NCBI GenBank assembly: GCA_040400085.1
Contig: JBBAQX010000019.1
Location: 11,809-75,808, forward strand
Direction of reading: 5' to 3'
Source: HNR sp040400085
GTDB lineage: Bacteria > Actinomycetota > Actinomycetes > Actinomycetales > Microbacteriaceae
DNA length: 64,000 bases
Shown: one piece after another, positions 42,010 through 51,041 of the stretch
Numbering within the stretch: the first letter of the stretch is position 1
How the letters are laid out: each line of letters begins with the position of its first letter
Program-made: the position numbers and the translations under genes
Notes under the pieces: generated by a model
Database searches by the model: none
What the model saw: only the letters and a program-made list of their open reading frames with translations
What the model was told of the DNA's origin: nothing

Positions 42010-43155
42010 GTGAATCTTCGAACCGAGCCGGTCGGATCGTTGCCGCGTCCAGCACGATTGCAGAGCGCACTGATCGATTTTGACAGCGGACTCATCGAAG
42101 AGCCGGAACTCCGGGCCGAGCAAGACGCTGCTGTCGCTGACTCGCTCGCACGGTTCGCGCAGACGGGCTCGCCGATTATCTCGGATGGCGAGCAGCGGGC
42201 GTCAAGTTTTGCTACGTATCCATTCGCGGACACCCTGGGCGGCTTCAGCCTCGCCGATAATCTGTCGCTGGACGGGCAGTATTTCGCGATCTTCGAGGAC
42301 GGGCATCACCGCCAGCTTCCTCGGCTTACCGGCGGCCCGTTTCGGTACACCGGCCACGCGGCGCGCAACGTCGAGGCTGCCAGGCCCCTGACCGCGCTGC
42401 CGCTGAAACAGGCCGTGATCGCGCCTTCGATGCTGTCGCTGTTGTACCCGCTCGATGGTCAGCTTGACGGATACTCGCGGAACGAGTTCCTGGACGACCT
42501 GGTCGACGAGTGCGAGAACGATATCCGCCTGTGCTTCGCGGCGGGGGCCGAGCGGGTATCGCTCGACTTCACGGAGGGGCGTCTGGCCCTTCGGAACGAT
42601 TCGCGCAATCCGTGGACCGGCCGCGCGCTTCTCGGTGAGTTCATCGAGCTCAATAACCGCGTCTTCGACCGTTTCTCCCGCGAGGAACGGGCCAACATCG
42701 GGCTGCACACCTGCCCGGGCAGCGATCTCGATTCCGCGCATAGCGCCGATGTTGACTACGCGCAGCTGCTGCCCGAGTTGTTCCAGCTCAACGCCGGTTA
42801 TTTCCTGGTGCAGCTCGCGAGCGAGCCGGATAGGGAACGAATCTATCGGCTGATCGGCGAAACCCTCCGCGCCGAGGCCGACGGCATCGAGCAGCAGGTG
42901 TTGATCGGTGTGATTGACCCGAAAACCCCGCGAGTAGAGTCTCCGGAAGAGGTGCGAGACCAGCTGGTCTCCGCCGCCCGCTACATCCCGGCGGAGCGCC
43001 TCGGATCGACGGACGATTGCGGATTCTCGCCCTTCAGCATCGACGATAAACCGCAGCATGCGTCGCCCGACGCGGCCCGCGACATCGCCTTCGCGAAAAT
43101 CACCTCCAGGGTCGAAGGCACCGGCTTGGCCTCAGCTATCCTCGGGGGTTCGTAA
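42010..43155 (+). CDS. Short MetE-like (cobalamin-independent methionine synthase core) protein
   Basis: 381 residues resembling the C-terminal barrel of MetE. Putative zinc ligands: HTCPGSD (His and Cys, about residue 235) and DDCGFSPF near 335. Family of core-MetE enzymes that use methyl donors other than methyl-tetrahydropteroyl-triglutamate, so it need not duplicate MetE. GTG 42010 with GGAGG just upstream. First gene of a metE-like/metF/metE operon; its stop overlaps the metF start by one base. Confidence 0.82.
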   Translation: MNLRTEPVGSLPRPARLQSALIDFDSGLIEEPELRAEQDAAVADSLARFAQTGSPIISDGEQRASSFATYPFADTLGGFSLADNLSLDGQYFAIFEDGHHRQLPRLTGGPFRYTGHAARNVEAARPLTALPLKQAVIAPSMLSLLYPLDGQLDGYSRNEFLDDLVDECENDIRLCFAAGAERVSLDFTEGRLALRNDSRNPWTGRALLGEFIELNNRVFDRFSREERANIGLHTCPGSDLDSAHSADVDYAQLLPELFQLNAGYFLVQLASEPDRERIYRLIGETLRAEADGIEQQVLIGVIDPKTPRVESPEEVRDQLVSAARYIPAERLGSTDDCGFSPFSIDDKPQHASPDAARDIAFAKITSRVEGTGLASAILGGS

Positions 43156-44054
43156 TGTCCGTACCCTTTTCGTTCGAGGTCTTCCCCGCCCGGAGCAGCG
43201 CCGCCGCCCTCTCCCTCGGGCATACCGTGCAGCACCTGGCCGCGGCAGGCCCCTCCTTCATCTCCGTGACCTACGGCGCAAACGGGTCCAGTAGGGGAGC
43301 CTCGCTCGACCTCCTCAGCTATATCCGCCAGCACACGAGCGCGCGTCCCATTGCGCACCTCACCTCGATCGGCTCCACCCGGGCAGAGGTGGAACAGCTC
43401 GTGCGCGACCTACTGCACGCGGAAATCTACGACTTCCTCGCCCTGCGCGGCGACCCCCCACGCGGGGTGGCAGAGGCGGACGTGGAACTCGGGGAGGTGC
43501 GGGACACAGTTGAATTGATCGGAATCATCCGCTCGGTTATCGATCACGAAACGGATGCCGGTCGCGCCATCCCGCACCCCGGCGGCGAGGTCTGCATCGC
43601 GGCGTTCCCGAACGGGCATCCCCGCGCGAAGACCCCGCGCGACGATATTGACGCGCTCCTCGCGAAGCAGGAGGCAGGGGCGGCGTTCGGGATTACCCAG
43701 CTGTTCTTCTACGCTGATGATTACCTGAACCACGTGAGTGAGGCGCGCGAGGCCGGGGTGCACATCCCGATCCTACCCGGCCTGATGCCCGTCTCGACCT
43801 CGGCGCAGCTGCTGAAAGTTGCCGAGCTAGCCGATCAGGAAGCTCCCGCCGATCTGCTCGCGGAGCTCACGGCGGCCGGTGGATACGCGCCAGAGTGCGG
43901 CGTGGCCCACACCGCTAGGCTGGCAACAGAGCTTCTCGGCGCAGGGGCCCCCGGAATTCACCTGTACACGTTCAACCGACACCAATCTTCGCTCTCGGTC
44001 CTTCGGGAACTTGGGCTACTCGCCAACCACCCATTTGAAAAGGAACTCGTATGA
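43155..44054 (+). CDS. metF: 5,10-methylenetetrahydrofolate reductase MetF
   Basis: 299-residue flavin-dependent TIM barrel making 5-methyl-THF, methyl donor for MetE. SFEVFPARSS, FISVTYGANGS, DFLALRGDPP and the FGITQLFFYADDYL segment are typical. ATG 43155 (TAATG overlap) and stop overlapping metE (ATGA) show tight coupling. Confidence 0.93.
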   Translation: MSVPFSFEVFPARSSAAALSLGHTVQHLAAAGPSFISVTYGANGSSRGASLDLLSYIRQHTSARPIAHLTSIGSTRAEVEQLVRDLLHAEIYDFLALRGDPPRGVAEADVELGEVRDTVELIGIIRSVIDHETDAGRAIPHPGGEVCIAAFPNGHPRAKTPRDDIDALLAKQEAGAAFGITQLFFYADDYLNHVSEAREAGVHIPILPGLMPVSTSAQLLKVAELADQEAPADLLAELTAAGGYAPECGVAHTARLATELLGAGAPGIHLYTFNRHQSSLSVLRELGLLANHPFEKELV

Positions 44055-46363
44055 CGACACCAGCCCCCTTCCCCACCGGCACTATTCTGGGTTACCCCCG
44101 CATTGGGCGCCGCCGCGAGCTCAAGCGCGCGATTGAGTCCTTCTGGAAGGGCACCATCGATGTTGCCGAGCTCGAGAACATCACCGCGCAGCTCCGCGCC
44201 GATACCCGCGACCGCCTGGCCTCGCTCGGGCTCGACCCGGCAGGCTCCGCAATCCCCGAGTCGTTCAGCTACTACGACCAGGTGCTCGACGCGTCCGTGA
44301 CGGTCGGGGCGACCCCCGCGCGCTTCGCGTATCTTGAGGATGCCTCCGGAGCTGTCGATCTGCCCGGTTACTTCACTATCGCACGAGGCGAGGGCGACCA
44401 CCTGCCCGTCGAGATGACCAAGTGGTTCGACACTAACTACCACTACTCTGTGCCCGAGATCGGCCCGGAGACGAACTTCCACCTGGCCTCTGATCGCATC
44501 GTGCGCCAATTCGAGGAGGGCAAAGCGCAGGGCTACCTCACCCGTCCCGTCATCGTCGGACCCGTCACGTTCCTGCTGCTGAGCAAGCCCAGCGAACAGG
44601 CGCCGGAAGGGTTCCGTCCGCTGTCTCGCCTCGCGGATCTGCTCCCCGTTTACGAGGAACTGATCTCTCGATTGAAGGATGCCGGGGCCGAGTGGGTCCA
44701 GCTCGACGAGCCAGGTCTCGTCAGCGAGAGCCTCGACGAGGCCCGCCCAGCTGTACTCGAAGCGGCAGCCGTCGCCTACAACGTGCTTGGCCAGGCCTCT
44801 CACCGGCCTCAGATTTTTGTCGCTGCCCCCTACGCAGGACTCGACGACGCGCTTCCCGTGCTTGCCGCGACCGCGGTAGAGGCGATTGGGCTTGACCTCG
44901 TGCGCGGCGCGGTTCCTGCCGCTCCTATCGCGGGCCTCGAGACAAAGACCCTCGTCGGCGGTGTCGTCGATGGTCACAACGTCTGGCGCGGTGACCTCAA
45001 CGTGGCGTTCGACAAGCTCGAAGCATTGAAGGCTCTCAGCCCGAGCATCGCCGTCGCGAGCTCCACCTCGCTGCAGCACGTTCCCCACGACGTCAACGAC
45101 GAACCCAACCTGAGCGACCGGCTCAAGAGCTGGCTGGCCTTTGCCGAGCAAAAGGTGGGGCAGATCGCGACGCTGGCGCGCGGGGTTGAAGCGGGACGGG
45201 CATCCATCATCGATGAGTTGGATGCCTCTGCCGCGGCGCTCGCCGACCGGCTTTCCGCCCCCGGGGTGAAGGACGCCGCCGTGCGTGCGCGTACCGCTGC
45301 GCTGTCCTCGGCTGATTTCTCGCGCGGATCATATGAAGCCCGTGTCGCCGCCCAGGAAGAAGCTCTTGGCCTGCCCGACCTGCCGACCACTACGATCGGT
45401 TCGTTCCCTCAGACGGGCGATATTCGCCGTGCGCGTGCGTCATTCGTGAAGGGTGACATCACCGAGGAACAGTACAACGAGTTCCTGCGCGAGGAGATCC
45501 GCAGCGTTGTGAAGCTGCAGGAGGACATCGGCCTCGACGTGTTGGTGCACGGAGAACCCGAGCGCAACGACATGGTGCAGTACTTCGCCGAGAACTTCGA
45601 CGGGTTCGATGTCACAGCGAATGGTTGGGTGCAGTCTTACGGGACCCGCGCTACGCGTCCCTCGATCCTGTGGGGTGACGTATCTCGTCCCTCGGCGTTC
45701 ACCGTGGAGTGGAGCGCGTTTACGCAGTCGCTCACGGCTAAGCCGGTCAAGGGCATGCTTACGGGACCGGTGACGATCCTGGCCTGGTCGTTCGTGCGCG
45801 ACGATATCCCTCTCGCAGAGACCGCCAACCAGGTTGCCCTTGCGCTGCGCGACGAGATTACAGACCTGGAGGAAGCCGGTATCGGTATCATCCAGGTGGA
45901 CGAGCCAGCTCTTCGCGAGCTGCTGCCTCTGAAGCTTCGGGATCAGGCTGAGTACCTGGATTGGTCGGTGAACTCTTTCCGCCTGTCAACCGCAGGCGCC
46001 GCCGACGAGACTCAGATTCACACGCACCTGTGCTACTCGGAATTTGGCGTTGTGATCGATGCGATTCGCGCGCTGGACGCCGATGTTACGAGCATCGAGG
46101 CCGCCCGTTCGAAGATGGAGGTCGTGCACGATATCAAGGCCAGCGGCTTCGACCACGGCATCGGGCCCGGGGTGTACGATATTCACTCGCCTCGCGTGCC
46201 CAGCGTTGAGGAGATCAGCGAACTGATCACCACTGCGCTCGGCTCGATTCCCGCGAGTCAGGTATGGGTTAACCCCGACTGCGGTTTGAAGACTCGTGGC
46301 TACGAGGAGACTGCCGAGAGCCTGAAGAATATTCTGGAGGCTACGCGCGCAGCCCGCGGCTAG
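44051..46363 (+). CDS. metE: Cobalamin-independent methionine synthase MetE
   Basis: 770-residue full-length MetE with two barrels. GYPRIGRRRELKRAIE at the N terminus, the TTIGSFPQTGDIR segment opening the second barrel (about residue 450), and zinc ligands in THLCYSEF and NPDCGLKTR. Methylates homocysteine. No cobalamin riboswitch was seen upstream. Ends 18 bp before a strong terminator. Confidence 0.96.
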   Translation: MTTPAPFPTGTILGYPRIGRRRELKRAIESFWKGTIDVAELENITAQLRADTRDRLASLGLDPAGSAIPESFSYYDQVLDASVTVGATPARFAYLEDASGAVDLPGYFTIARGEGDHLPVEMTKWFDTNYHYSVPEIGPETNFHLASDRIVRQFEEGKAQGYLTRPVIVGPVTFLLLSKPSEQAPEGFRPLSRLADLLPVYEELISRLKDAGAEWVQLDEPGLVSESLDEARPAVLEAAAVAYNVLGQASHRPQIFVAAPYAGLDDALPVLAATAVEAIGLDLVRGAVPAAPIAGLETKTLVGGVVDGHNVWRGDLNVAFDKLEALKALSPSIAVASSTSLQHVPHDVNDEPNLSDRLKSWLAFAEQKVGQIATLARGVEAGRASIIDELDASAAALADRLSAPGVKDAAVRARTAALSSADFSRGSYEARVAAQEEALGLPDLPTTTIGSFPQTGDIRRARASFVKGDITEEQYNEFLREEIRSVVKLQEDIGLDVLVHGEPERNDMVQYFAENFDGFDVTANGWVQSYGTRATRPSILWGDVSRPSAFTVEWSAFTQSLTAKPVKGMLTGPVTILAWSFVRDDIPLAETANQVALALRDEITDLEEAGIGIIQVDEPALRELLPLKLRDQAEYLDWSVNSFRLSTAGAADETQIHTHLCYSEFGVVIDAIRALDADVTSIEAARSKMEVVHDIKASGFDHGIGPGVYDIHSPRVPSVEEISELITTALGSIPASQVWVNPDCGLKTRGYEETAESLKNILEATRAARG

Positions 46364-46380
46364 TTTCGCGCATAAGAAAT

Positions 46381-46417
46381 AAGAAACGCCCTCGCCGCGA
46401 AGGTGAGGGCGTTTCTT
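46381..46417. terminator. Bidirectional terminator between metE and lexA
   Basis: Perfect 13-bp stem AAGAAACGCCCTC (46381-46393) with GAGGGCGTTTCTT (46405-46417); T-rich on the plus side, A-rich before it, so it can serve both convergent genes. Confidence 0.85.
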
Positions 46418-46425
46418 GTATTCAC

Positions 46426-46455
46426 GTTGCTAGAGTGAGCGTTGCTAGAGCGAGC
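46426..46455. repeat. 15-bp duplication covering the lexA stop codon
   Basis: GTTGCTAGAGTGAGC (46426-46440) followed by GTTGCTAGAGCGAGC (46441-46455), one mismatch. The second copy holds the lexA stop (46445-46447); the first is just downstream. Confidence 0.85.
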
Positions 46456-47179
46456 GCAGGACAGCCACGACTTTACCCAGCACGGTTGCGTAGTCACCCA
46501 GAATTGGCTCGAATGCTGTGTTGCGGGGGAGCAGCCACGTGTGGCCGTCTCGCTGGCGGAATACTTTTACCGTGGCCTCATCGTCGAGCATCGCCGCCAC
46601 GATGTCACCGTTCTCTGCGGTGTTCTGCTGACGAACAACAACGAAGTCGCCGTCGCAGATGGCGGCATCAATCATCGAGTCCCCGACCACCTTTAGCATG
46701 AAAAGCTCTCCCTTGCCGACGAGCTGCCGGGGAAGGGGGACGACCTCTTCGACCATCTGGTCTGCCGTGATGGGAATTCCCGCCGCGATCCGGCCGACGA
46801 GTGGAACCATCGCCGCGTCCCCGATGGGGTTTAGGCTGCCAAGATGAGGAATATCGATGGTAGGGGATGCTGCTCCTCCGGATCCGTCGGACGTTTCGGT
46901 CGGTGTGCTCTGCGGCAGGTCGATGAGGATCTCGAGTGCACGCGGACGGTTTGAGTCGCGCCTGAGGTAACCGCTGAGCTCAAGCTGGTTGAGCTGGTGC
47001 GTGACGCTCGACAGGGATTTGAGCCCGACGGCATCTCCGATTTCACGCATGCTGGGCGGGTAGCCTTGGCGACTGACCGATTGCTGAATCACTTCTAAGA
47101 TCGCAATTTGTTTTGGGCTGAGGTTTTTTCGGCGGCGCGTAGTCGGTTTTGCGGTCGAGTTGTGGCTTGTATCGCTCAT
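46445..47179 (-). CDS. lexA: SOS repressor LexA
   Basis: 244 residues. N-terminal winged helix (PPSMREIGDAVGLKSLSSV), Ala-Gly cleavage site in VGRIAAGIPI, catalytic Ser in VVGDSMID and Lys in DDEATVKVFR. Between the domains an actinobacterial Ser/Thr/Gly-rich linker. Start ATG 47179. LexA boxes in the 274-bp divergent gap with the LysM gene indicate autoregulation. Confidence 0.97.
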   Translation of the reverse strand: MSDTSHNSTAKPTTRRRKNLSPKQIAILEVIQQSVSRQGYPPSMREIGDAVGLKSLSSVTHQLNQLELSGYLRRDSNRPRALEILIDLPQSTPTETSDGSGGAASPTIDIPHLGSLNPIGDAAMVPLVGRIAAGIPITADQMVEEVVPLPRQLVGKGELFMLKVVGDSMIDAAICDGDFVVVRQQNTAENGDIVAAMLDDEATVKVFRQRDGHTWLLPRNTAFEPILGDYATVLGKVVAVLRSL

Positions 47180-47298
47180 AATTTCCTCATTTTCTAGCTC
47201 TCAGCGTCTGTGGTAAAGAACCAGTGTCAGTGGTCTCTGGTTGAGTACTCAGTGGCGTCTTCTTAGTACATAAGAATACCGAGTTTCGAACACTGAAG

Positions 47299-47312
47299 CA
47301 AACATGTGTTCT
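47299..47312. promoter_or_regulatory. LexA (SOS) box upstream of lexA
   Basis: CAAACATGTGTTCT, 8 of 10 matches to CGAAC-N4-GTTCG; shares ATGTGTTCTA with the recA box. Located 120 bp before the lexA start in the divergent region. Confidence 0.6.
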
Positions 47313-47383
47313 AGTTTCGGGAAAATATTTTATGGAATTTGCCGAAAATTGACTTGATAAATCGAAGAATAGAATATATATTC

Positions 47384-47397
47384 GGAATATAGGTTCG
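47384..47397. promoter_or_regulatory. Second LexA-like box, nearer the LysM gene
   Basis: GGAATATAGGTTCG, 8 of 10 matches to CGAAC-N4-GTTCG, 57 bp before the LysM start. Confidence 0.45.
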
Positions 47398-47429
47398 CAT
47401 GTGACTCTCCCGGCCGAGAGTCACATGCG
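47396..47429 (+). promoter_or_regulatory. Perfect 14-bp hairpin in the leader of the LysM gene
   Basis: CGCATGTGACTCTC (47396-47409) pairs with GAGAGTCACATGCG (47416-47429), 6-nt loop CCGGCC. It abuts the second LexA-like box and precedes the AGGGAGG ribosome-binding site. No T run; could be an operator, an attenuator or an mRNA-stability element. Confidence 0.7.
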
Positions 47430-47453
47430 AAATCTTCTGAAGGGAGGAACACC

Positions 47454-47837
47454 ATGAGTTCAATGCATAGCACCACCTACAGTTCAATCAATAATTCAAA
47501 TCCCAACGCAACGGGCAAAACCCACCTGAGGCTTACTCGTCGTGGCCGTATTGTTGTCGCAGCTTTTGTGACGCTGCTTCTCGTTCTTATCGGCTTTGGC
47601 GGTTTCCTGTATGCCTCGGGGGCAGCTTTTGCGGCCTCGGAGAGTGGCGGTCGGGAATTCACTTACATCACCGTTGGGAGCGGAGAAAGTCTCTGGAATC
47701 TTGCCAATGACTTGGATTCCACCAGCGATCCCCGCGATGTGATCAGTGACATTATGTCGTTGAACCAGCTACAGTCTTCCGACCTCGTTCCGGGGCAGCA
47801 ATTGGCGATTCCTACGGCATACGACCCAAATCACTAA
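47454..47837 (+). CDS. LysM membrane protein, probable SOS cell-division suppressor
   Basis: 127 residues: cytoplasmic basic N terminus (about 1-35), one transmembrane helix (RIVVAAFVTLLLVLIGFGGF), and an extracytoplasmic LysM module (YITVGSGESLWNLAND ... VPGQQLAIP). This architecture and the divergent position next to lexA match YneA of Bacillus and Rv2719c/DivS-type proteins that delay division during DNA damage. AGGGAGG precedes ATG 47454. Function by context and family; not proven. Confidence 0.82.
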   Translation: MSSMHSTTYSSINNSNPNATGKTHLRLTRRGRIVVAAFVTLLLVLIGFGGFLYASGAAFAASESGGREFTYITVGSGESLWNLANDLDSTSDPRDVISDIMSLNQLQSSDLVPGQQLAIPTAYDPNH

Positions 47838-47883
47838 AGCGAGACTCCTCTGAATTGTGGTCCTCAAACGATAGTCTTGCCCT

Positions 47884-48566
47884 GTGATTAACGAAATTCT
47901 CATTCAGTCGATCAGGGAGGGTCTCGAGAGTCAGGCGGACCCGATTCGTGCCGCTGCTGCCCAAACCTATATGAAGTCAGAGCGTCCGCACTATGGTGTG
48001 CGAGTTCCTGAAGTCAGAAAAATTACCCTCAACGCGTGGAAAGATAATCCGTGCGATTCCCTAGATCACCTCATTGAAACCGTTCAGCATCTGTGGCGGA
48101 CCGCGACCTATCGCGAAGAACTCCTAGCTGCGATTGATCTGACGGGTGTTAAGCAGGCAAGAGGTCAGATTGAGTTTCTGCCGCTCTATGCAGAGATGAT
48201 CGTCACGGGGCCTGGTGGGATCTGGTTGATAGTCTTGCGCATCGACATGCGGCGCTTCTTGACTCGTATCCCGCTTATGTGACTGGCGTGTTAGATGAGT
48301 GGTCAGTCGATGATGACATGTGGCTGCGTCGTTCGAGTATTATCGCCCAGCTAGCGAGGAAAACAGATACCGATCTAGAACTTCTATCGCGGGTTATCCT
48401 GAAAAATGCTGAAGACCCCGAATTCTTTATTCGTAAGGCTATTGGCTGGTCGCTTCGCGAATACTCAAAAGTTGACGCAGAGTGGGTGCGAAGCTTCGTG
48501 CGAACATACGAAAACAAGCTCAGCTCCCTGTCCCGGCGGGAAGCACTTAAGAATATTAGCGATTAA
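47884..48566 (+). pseudogene. alkD: AlkD-like DNA alkylation repair glycosylase, frameshifted
   Basis: Two frames together give a full-length (about 228-residue) HEAT-repeat AlkD protein: 47884-48282 supplies MINEILIQSI..to..LYAEMIVTG, and the -1 frame supplies AWWDLVDSLAHRHAALL..WLRRSSIIAQL to 48566. The break is in the G run 48207-48210: one more G would restore the frame. AlkD removes N3/N7-alkylpurines. GTG 47884 has TAGTCT (47872-47877) 6 nt upstream. Loss of one G may be a true mutation, phase variation, sequencing error, or a -1 ribosomal slip on GGGG, which would yield exactly the intact protein. Confidence 0.85.
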
Positions 48567-48570
48567 AAAT

Positions 48571-48596
48571 CAGCGCTTAAGAATAGCTAAGCGCTG
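48571..48596. terminator. Hairpin between alkD and the dnaE-like gene
   Basis: CAGCGCTTA (48571-48579) with TAAGCGCTG (48588-48596), 8-nt loop, between two convergent genes; overlaps the dnaE-like stop. Confidence 0.45.
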
Positions 48597-51024
48597 CGAG
48601 ATCGTGGGCTTTTTCTGCCCGAAGAACCAGTCCCATCTCCTCCGAACGATGCACCGTTCCTTCTATGGCCATATGCCGAGTCCCAAAAAGTAGTGAGCCA
48701 CACGTCTTCTGTGCGTCTTCGAAGAATGCCGAATTTGTGCATCCCGTTTCGTCTTCGAGAGAGATAAAAATTACGCGTTCCTCGCTCGATAGGGAGGGAG
48801 TCTGTGCCGGAACGCGCATTCCGGCAACAGTCACTCGGCTGCCGTCGGGCAGCTGCGAAAGCTTGGTCGCAGGGGTTGTTCCTAAACGCCTCAACAGGGG
48901 GGCGTACACCGTGATTGCATGATTCTGGGGGTCGACGCTGTGTCCTGAATCTGCGTGTCGTGAATCTGCATGTCGTGAATCTGTCGCTGTTGAATCGCGA
49001 TTCACCGCACTGTTGCCGTCGAGGTCTAAATCGAGGATGAGCTCCCTATCGGCGGTTAACTTATGAGAGACTGCAATCCGGCTCCGCATTTCTGCGATGA
49101 CGGCTCCGCGCGACAGGCCGGGGAAAAGCGAATCTAATGCCCCAAGCATCGCGAGATTTCGAATTGTTTTCTTTGAGGGGGCTGCTCGGGTCAGGAAGTC
49201 ATTCACCGAATCGTAAGGCTGACAGTTGGCCACGCGCTCAATTTCTGTCACGGGAATATCGGGCACACGTGCGAGCGATAGACGGATGCCGTAATCGCCT
49301 GGTTCTGCTCGACGACGGATCCGCGGACGAAGAGCATCAACGAAGTGATGCGAAACGCTCTCGTTGACATCGACTGGGAGGATCGGAATTCCAAGCTTAT
49401 GAGCCTCCGCCCGTATCTCATAGTCATTGTGCAGAGCTGTGTTGTGCTCGGCGGTGTTGTGTTGAGCCGTGTTTTTCCGAGCCGTGTTTTTCCGAGCCGT
49501 GTTTTTCCGAACCGTGCTGTATTCCAATTCGGCCGCAAGAAAGGGGGCCGGAAAGTGCGCCTTGAGCCAGGCTTTCCTCCTCTCAGAAAGAGCTGCATGT
49601 GACGTTTCGCTTTCACCATCCGGCAGAGGTACAGCAGCGATATCGATTACGCCCTGCCTGTTGATATACCTGGCGCCGATGGGTAACCCTGCGGCCTCTG
49701 CAGCGCCCCCGCCGTGAACTCGCTCAATCTCTCGAATCGTATGGGCGATGAGGGATACGCTATGGGAATCTCGGAACGTGAGTATCGTCATGCGAAGGGC
49801 TGAAGCATCCCCTGAATTAAATCGAGTGAGGGGGAGTCCTAGCACTGAGTTCTCAATGGGTAAGCGTGAGGAAATCTCGGCATCGCTGACAGCTAGCTGC
49901 AGCTGATCACCACAAGCCAGCGACAAGCGCGCCTGTTTTTCAGAGGTGGGATTGTGGTTGTTCGAGAGCCAGGCGACTCGATCTGCACCAAAGCTTTCGA
50001 GTATCGCACGACAGATGTCTTCGCGACGACCCGTTTCGACCATGAATGTTGGTTCTGCGGACGAATCGCTCGCGTCGTGGTGAATCCTTGCTGCCCGAAG
50101 GATTCGGGAGACCTGGGAGCCGACGGTGGAAGCTTCATCAGAAATTTCTGAAGGGGAGTAACTGATACTTTTCGCCCCGAGGCCGGACTCTGGGCGTGCG
50201 GACCATCGTAGAGCTAGCTCCTCGGTATCCTGAAGAAGCTTCTGGGCAAGATCGGCGGGCAGGGGCAACAGCGAGATGAGGTTACGAGCGCGATCTGTCA
50301 CACGGGTGGGACTCGTGAGCCAGCGGTTCATCGCTCGTGGTTGGGGCGCGTTTACGGGCGGTATGAGCTGCGAACTTTCCGGGTTTTCTTCCGGTGCCCT
50401 GGCTGATGTTTCTGCGCTGCTTCCGATAACGACCGGAATGCCGCATTCGTGCGCAAGCGTCACTGTTAGAGCCGCGATTGAGGCTGACTCGGAAAGAGCC
50501 ACAGTGTGTGGGCCCTGAGCGACCTCGAGAGCGACGAGGCCGGGGAAGAGCATCCCCCAATCGAGAAGAAGGATGCGTGCCTCGGGGAGCGAGCCGCGTG
50601 CAATAGCTGTCCCAACATCTGAAGCTGGCCCCAAAAGTATGCTCGCCGCCGCATCGGACGTGGGGCTGACGACGCTGAGACCTCTGTGGCACACAATCTC
50701 GCTTAGGGATGCCGCGTCAAGCTGGGGTGGCGGCATGCGTTTTCCGGTACCCGACCCGCGCGTCGCGGAGTAGGTCGCGGAGTACGCCGCCGAGTAAGCG
50801 GCGGAGGCTGCTCTGCACAGGACTGCCCACCCGTTTCCGTTACAGTCGCCGTGAGCCAGCAGGGTGACGGGGTGTGACGTGGCGGGTTCGTCGTCCTTGG
50901 CCTGCTCAACCGGGTGCGAAACCCGCAGTTCAAGGCCGATAATCGGCTCGTCGCTCTGCTCTTGGCAAGCGTTAATGTGTCTCAGGGCATCTCTCAAGCC
51001 CTCGCTAGGATCTAACGATCGCAC
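48577..51024 (-). CDS. DnaE2-like protein lacking polymerase catalytic residues, SOS-controlled
   Basis: 815 residues related to error-prone polymerase DnaE2/ImuC (normally about 1,050-1,100). Starts inside the PHP domain (no HxH-type N-terminal motif). The palm motif that carries two catalytic Asp (xDIDxD before ESGRRE in DnaE2) reads PTFMVETGRREDI; the third Asp region (KVDLLGLG) reads ILTFRDSH. The fingers are much shortened. Still recognisable: LKAHFPAPFLAAEL, HKLGIPILPVDVN, the HhH part (YDSVNDFLTRAAPSKKTIRNLAMLGALDSL, given in part) and the OB fold (SLEDETGCTNSAFF). Three repeat-expanded linkers. GTG 51024 with GAGGTG upstream and a LexA box at 51042-51057. An intact 2.4-kb frame suggests a retained non-polymerase role. 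Confidence 0.82.
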   Translation of the reverse strand: MRSLDPSEGLRDALRHINACQEQSDEPIIGLELRVSHPVEQAKDDEPATSHPVTLLAHGDCNGNGWAVLCRAASAAYSAAYSATYSATRGSGTGKRMPPPQLDAASLSEIVCHRGLSVVSPTSDAAASILLGPASDVGTAIARGSLPEARILLLDWGMLFPGLVALEVAQGPHTVALSESASIAALTVTLAHECGIPVVIGSSAETSARAPEENPESSQLIPPVNAPQPRAMNRWLTSPTRVTDRARNLISLLPLPADLAQKLLQDTEELALRWSARPESGLGAKSISYSPSEISDEASTVGSQVSRILRAARIHHDASDSSAEPTFMVETGRREDICRAILESFGADRVAWLSNNHNPTSEKQARLSLACGDQLQLAVSDAEISSRLPIENSVLGLPLTRFNSGDASALRMTILTFRDSHSVSLIAHTIREIERVHGGGAAEAAGLPIGARYINRQGVIDIAAVPLPDGESETSHAALSERRKAWLKAHFPAPFLAAELEYSTVRKNTARKNTARKNTAQHNTAEHNTALHNDYEIRAEAHKLGIPILPVDVNESVSHHFVDALRPRIRRRAEPGDYGIRLSLARVPDIPVTEIERVANCQPYDSVNDFLTRAAPSKKTIRNLAMLGALDSLFPGLSRGAVIAEMRSRIAVSHKLTADRELILDLDLDGNSAVNRDSTATDSRHADSRHADSGHSVDPQNHAITVYAPLLRRLGTTPATKLSQLPDGSRVTVAGMRVPAQTPSLSSEERVIFISLEDETGCTNSAFFEDAQKTCGSLLFGTRHMAIEGTVHRSEEMGLVLRAEKAHDLAALSYS
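48946..48990 (-). repeat. 15-bp in-frame repeat (DSRHA units) in the dnaE-like gene
   Basis: Units 48946-48960, 48961-48975 (one mismatch) and 48976-48990 (diverged) give DSRHADSRHADSGHS on the coding strand, in the linker before the OB fold. Confidence 0.88.
49436..49510 (-). repeat. Five 15-bp in-frame units (KNTAR/HNTAE) in the dnaE-like gene
   Basis: Three identical units GCCGTGTTTTTCCGA (49466-49510) and two diverged ones (49436-49465). Coding strand gives KNTAR three times, then QHNTAEHNTAL, between the fingers remnant and the HhH region. Confidence 0.92.
50762..50809 (-). repeat. Four 12-bp in-frame units (AAYS/ATYS) in the dnaE-like gene
   Basis: Units at 50762, 50774, 50786 and 50798 with core GTCGCGGAGTA on the plus strand; coding strand gives SAAYSAAYSATYSAT in the PHP-like domain. 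Confidence 0.85.
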
Positions 51025-51041
51025 GGCATCACCTCGATAAA

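Noticed and set aside
48279..48566. Separate 95-residue gene after alkD
   Set aside because: Its translation is the C-terminal half of AlkD in the -1 frame and there is no ribosome-binding site; one frameshifted gene explains both parts.
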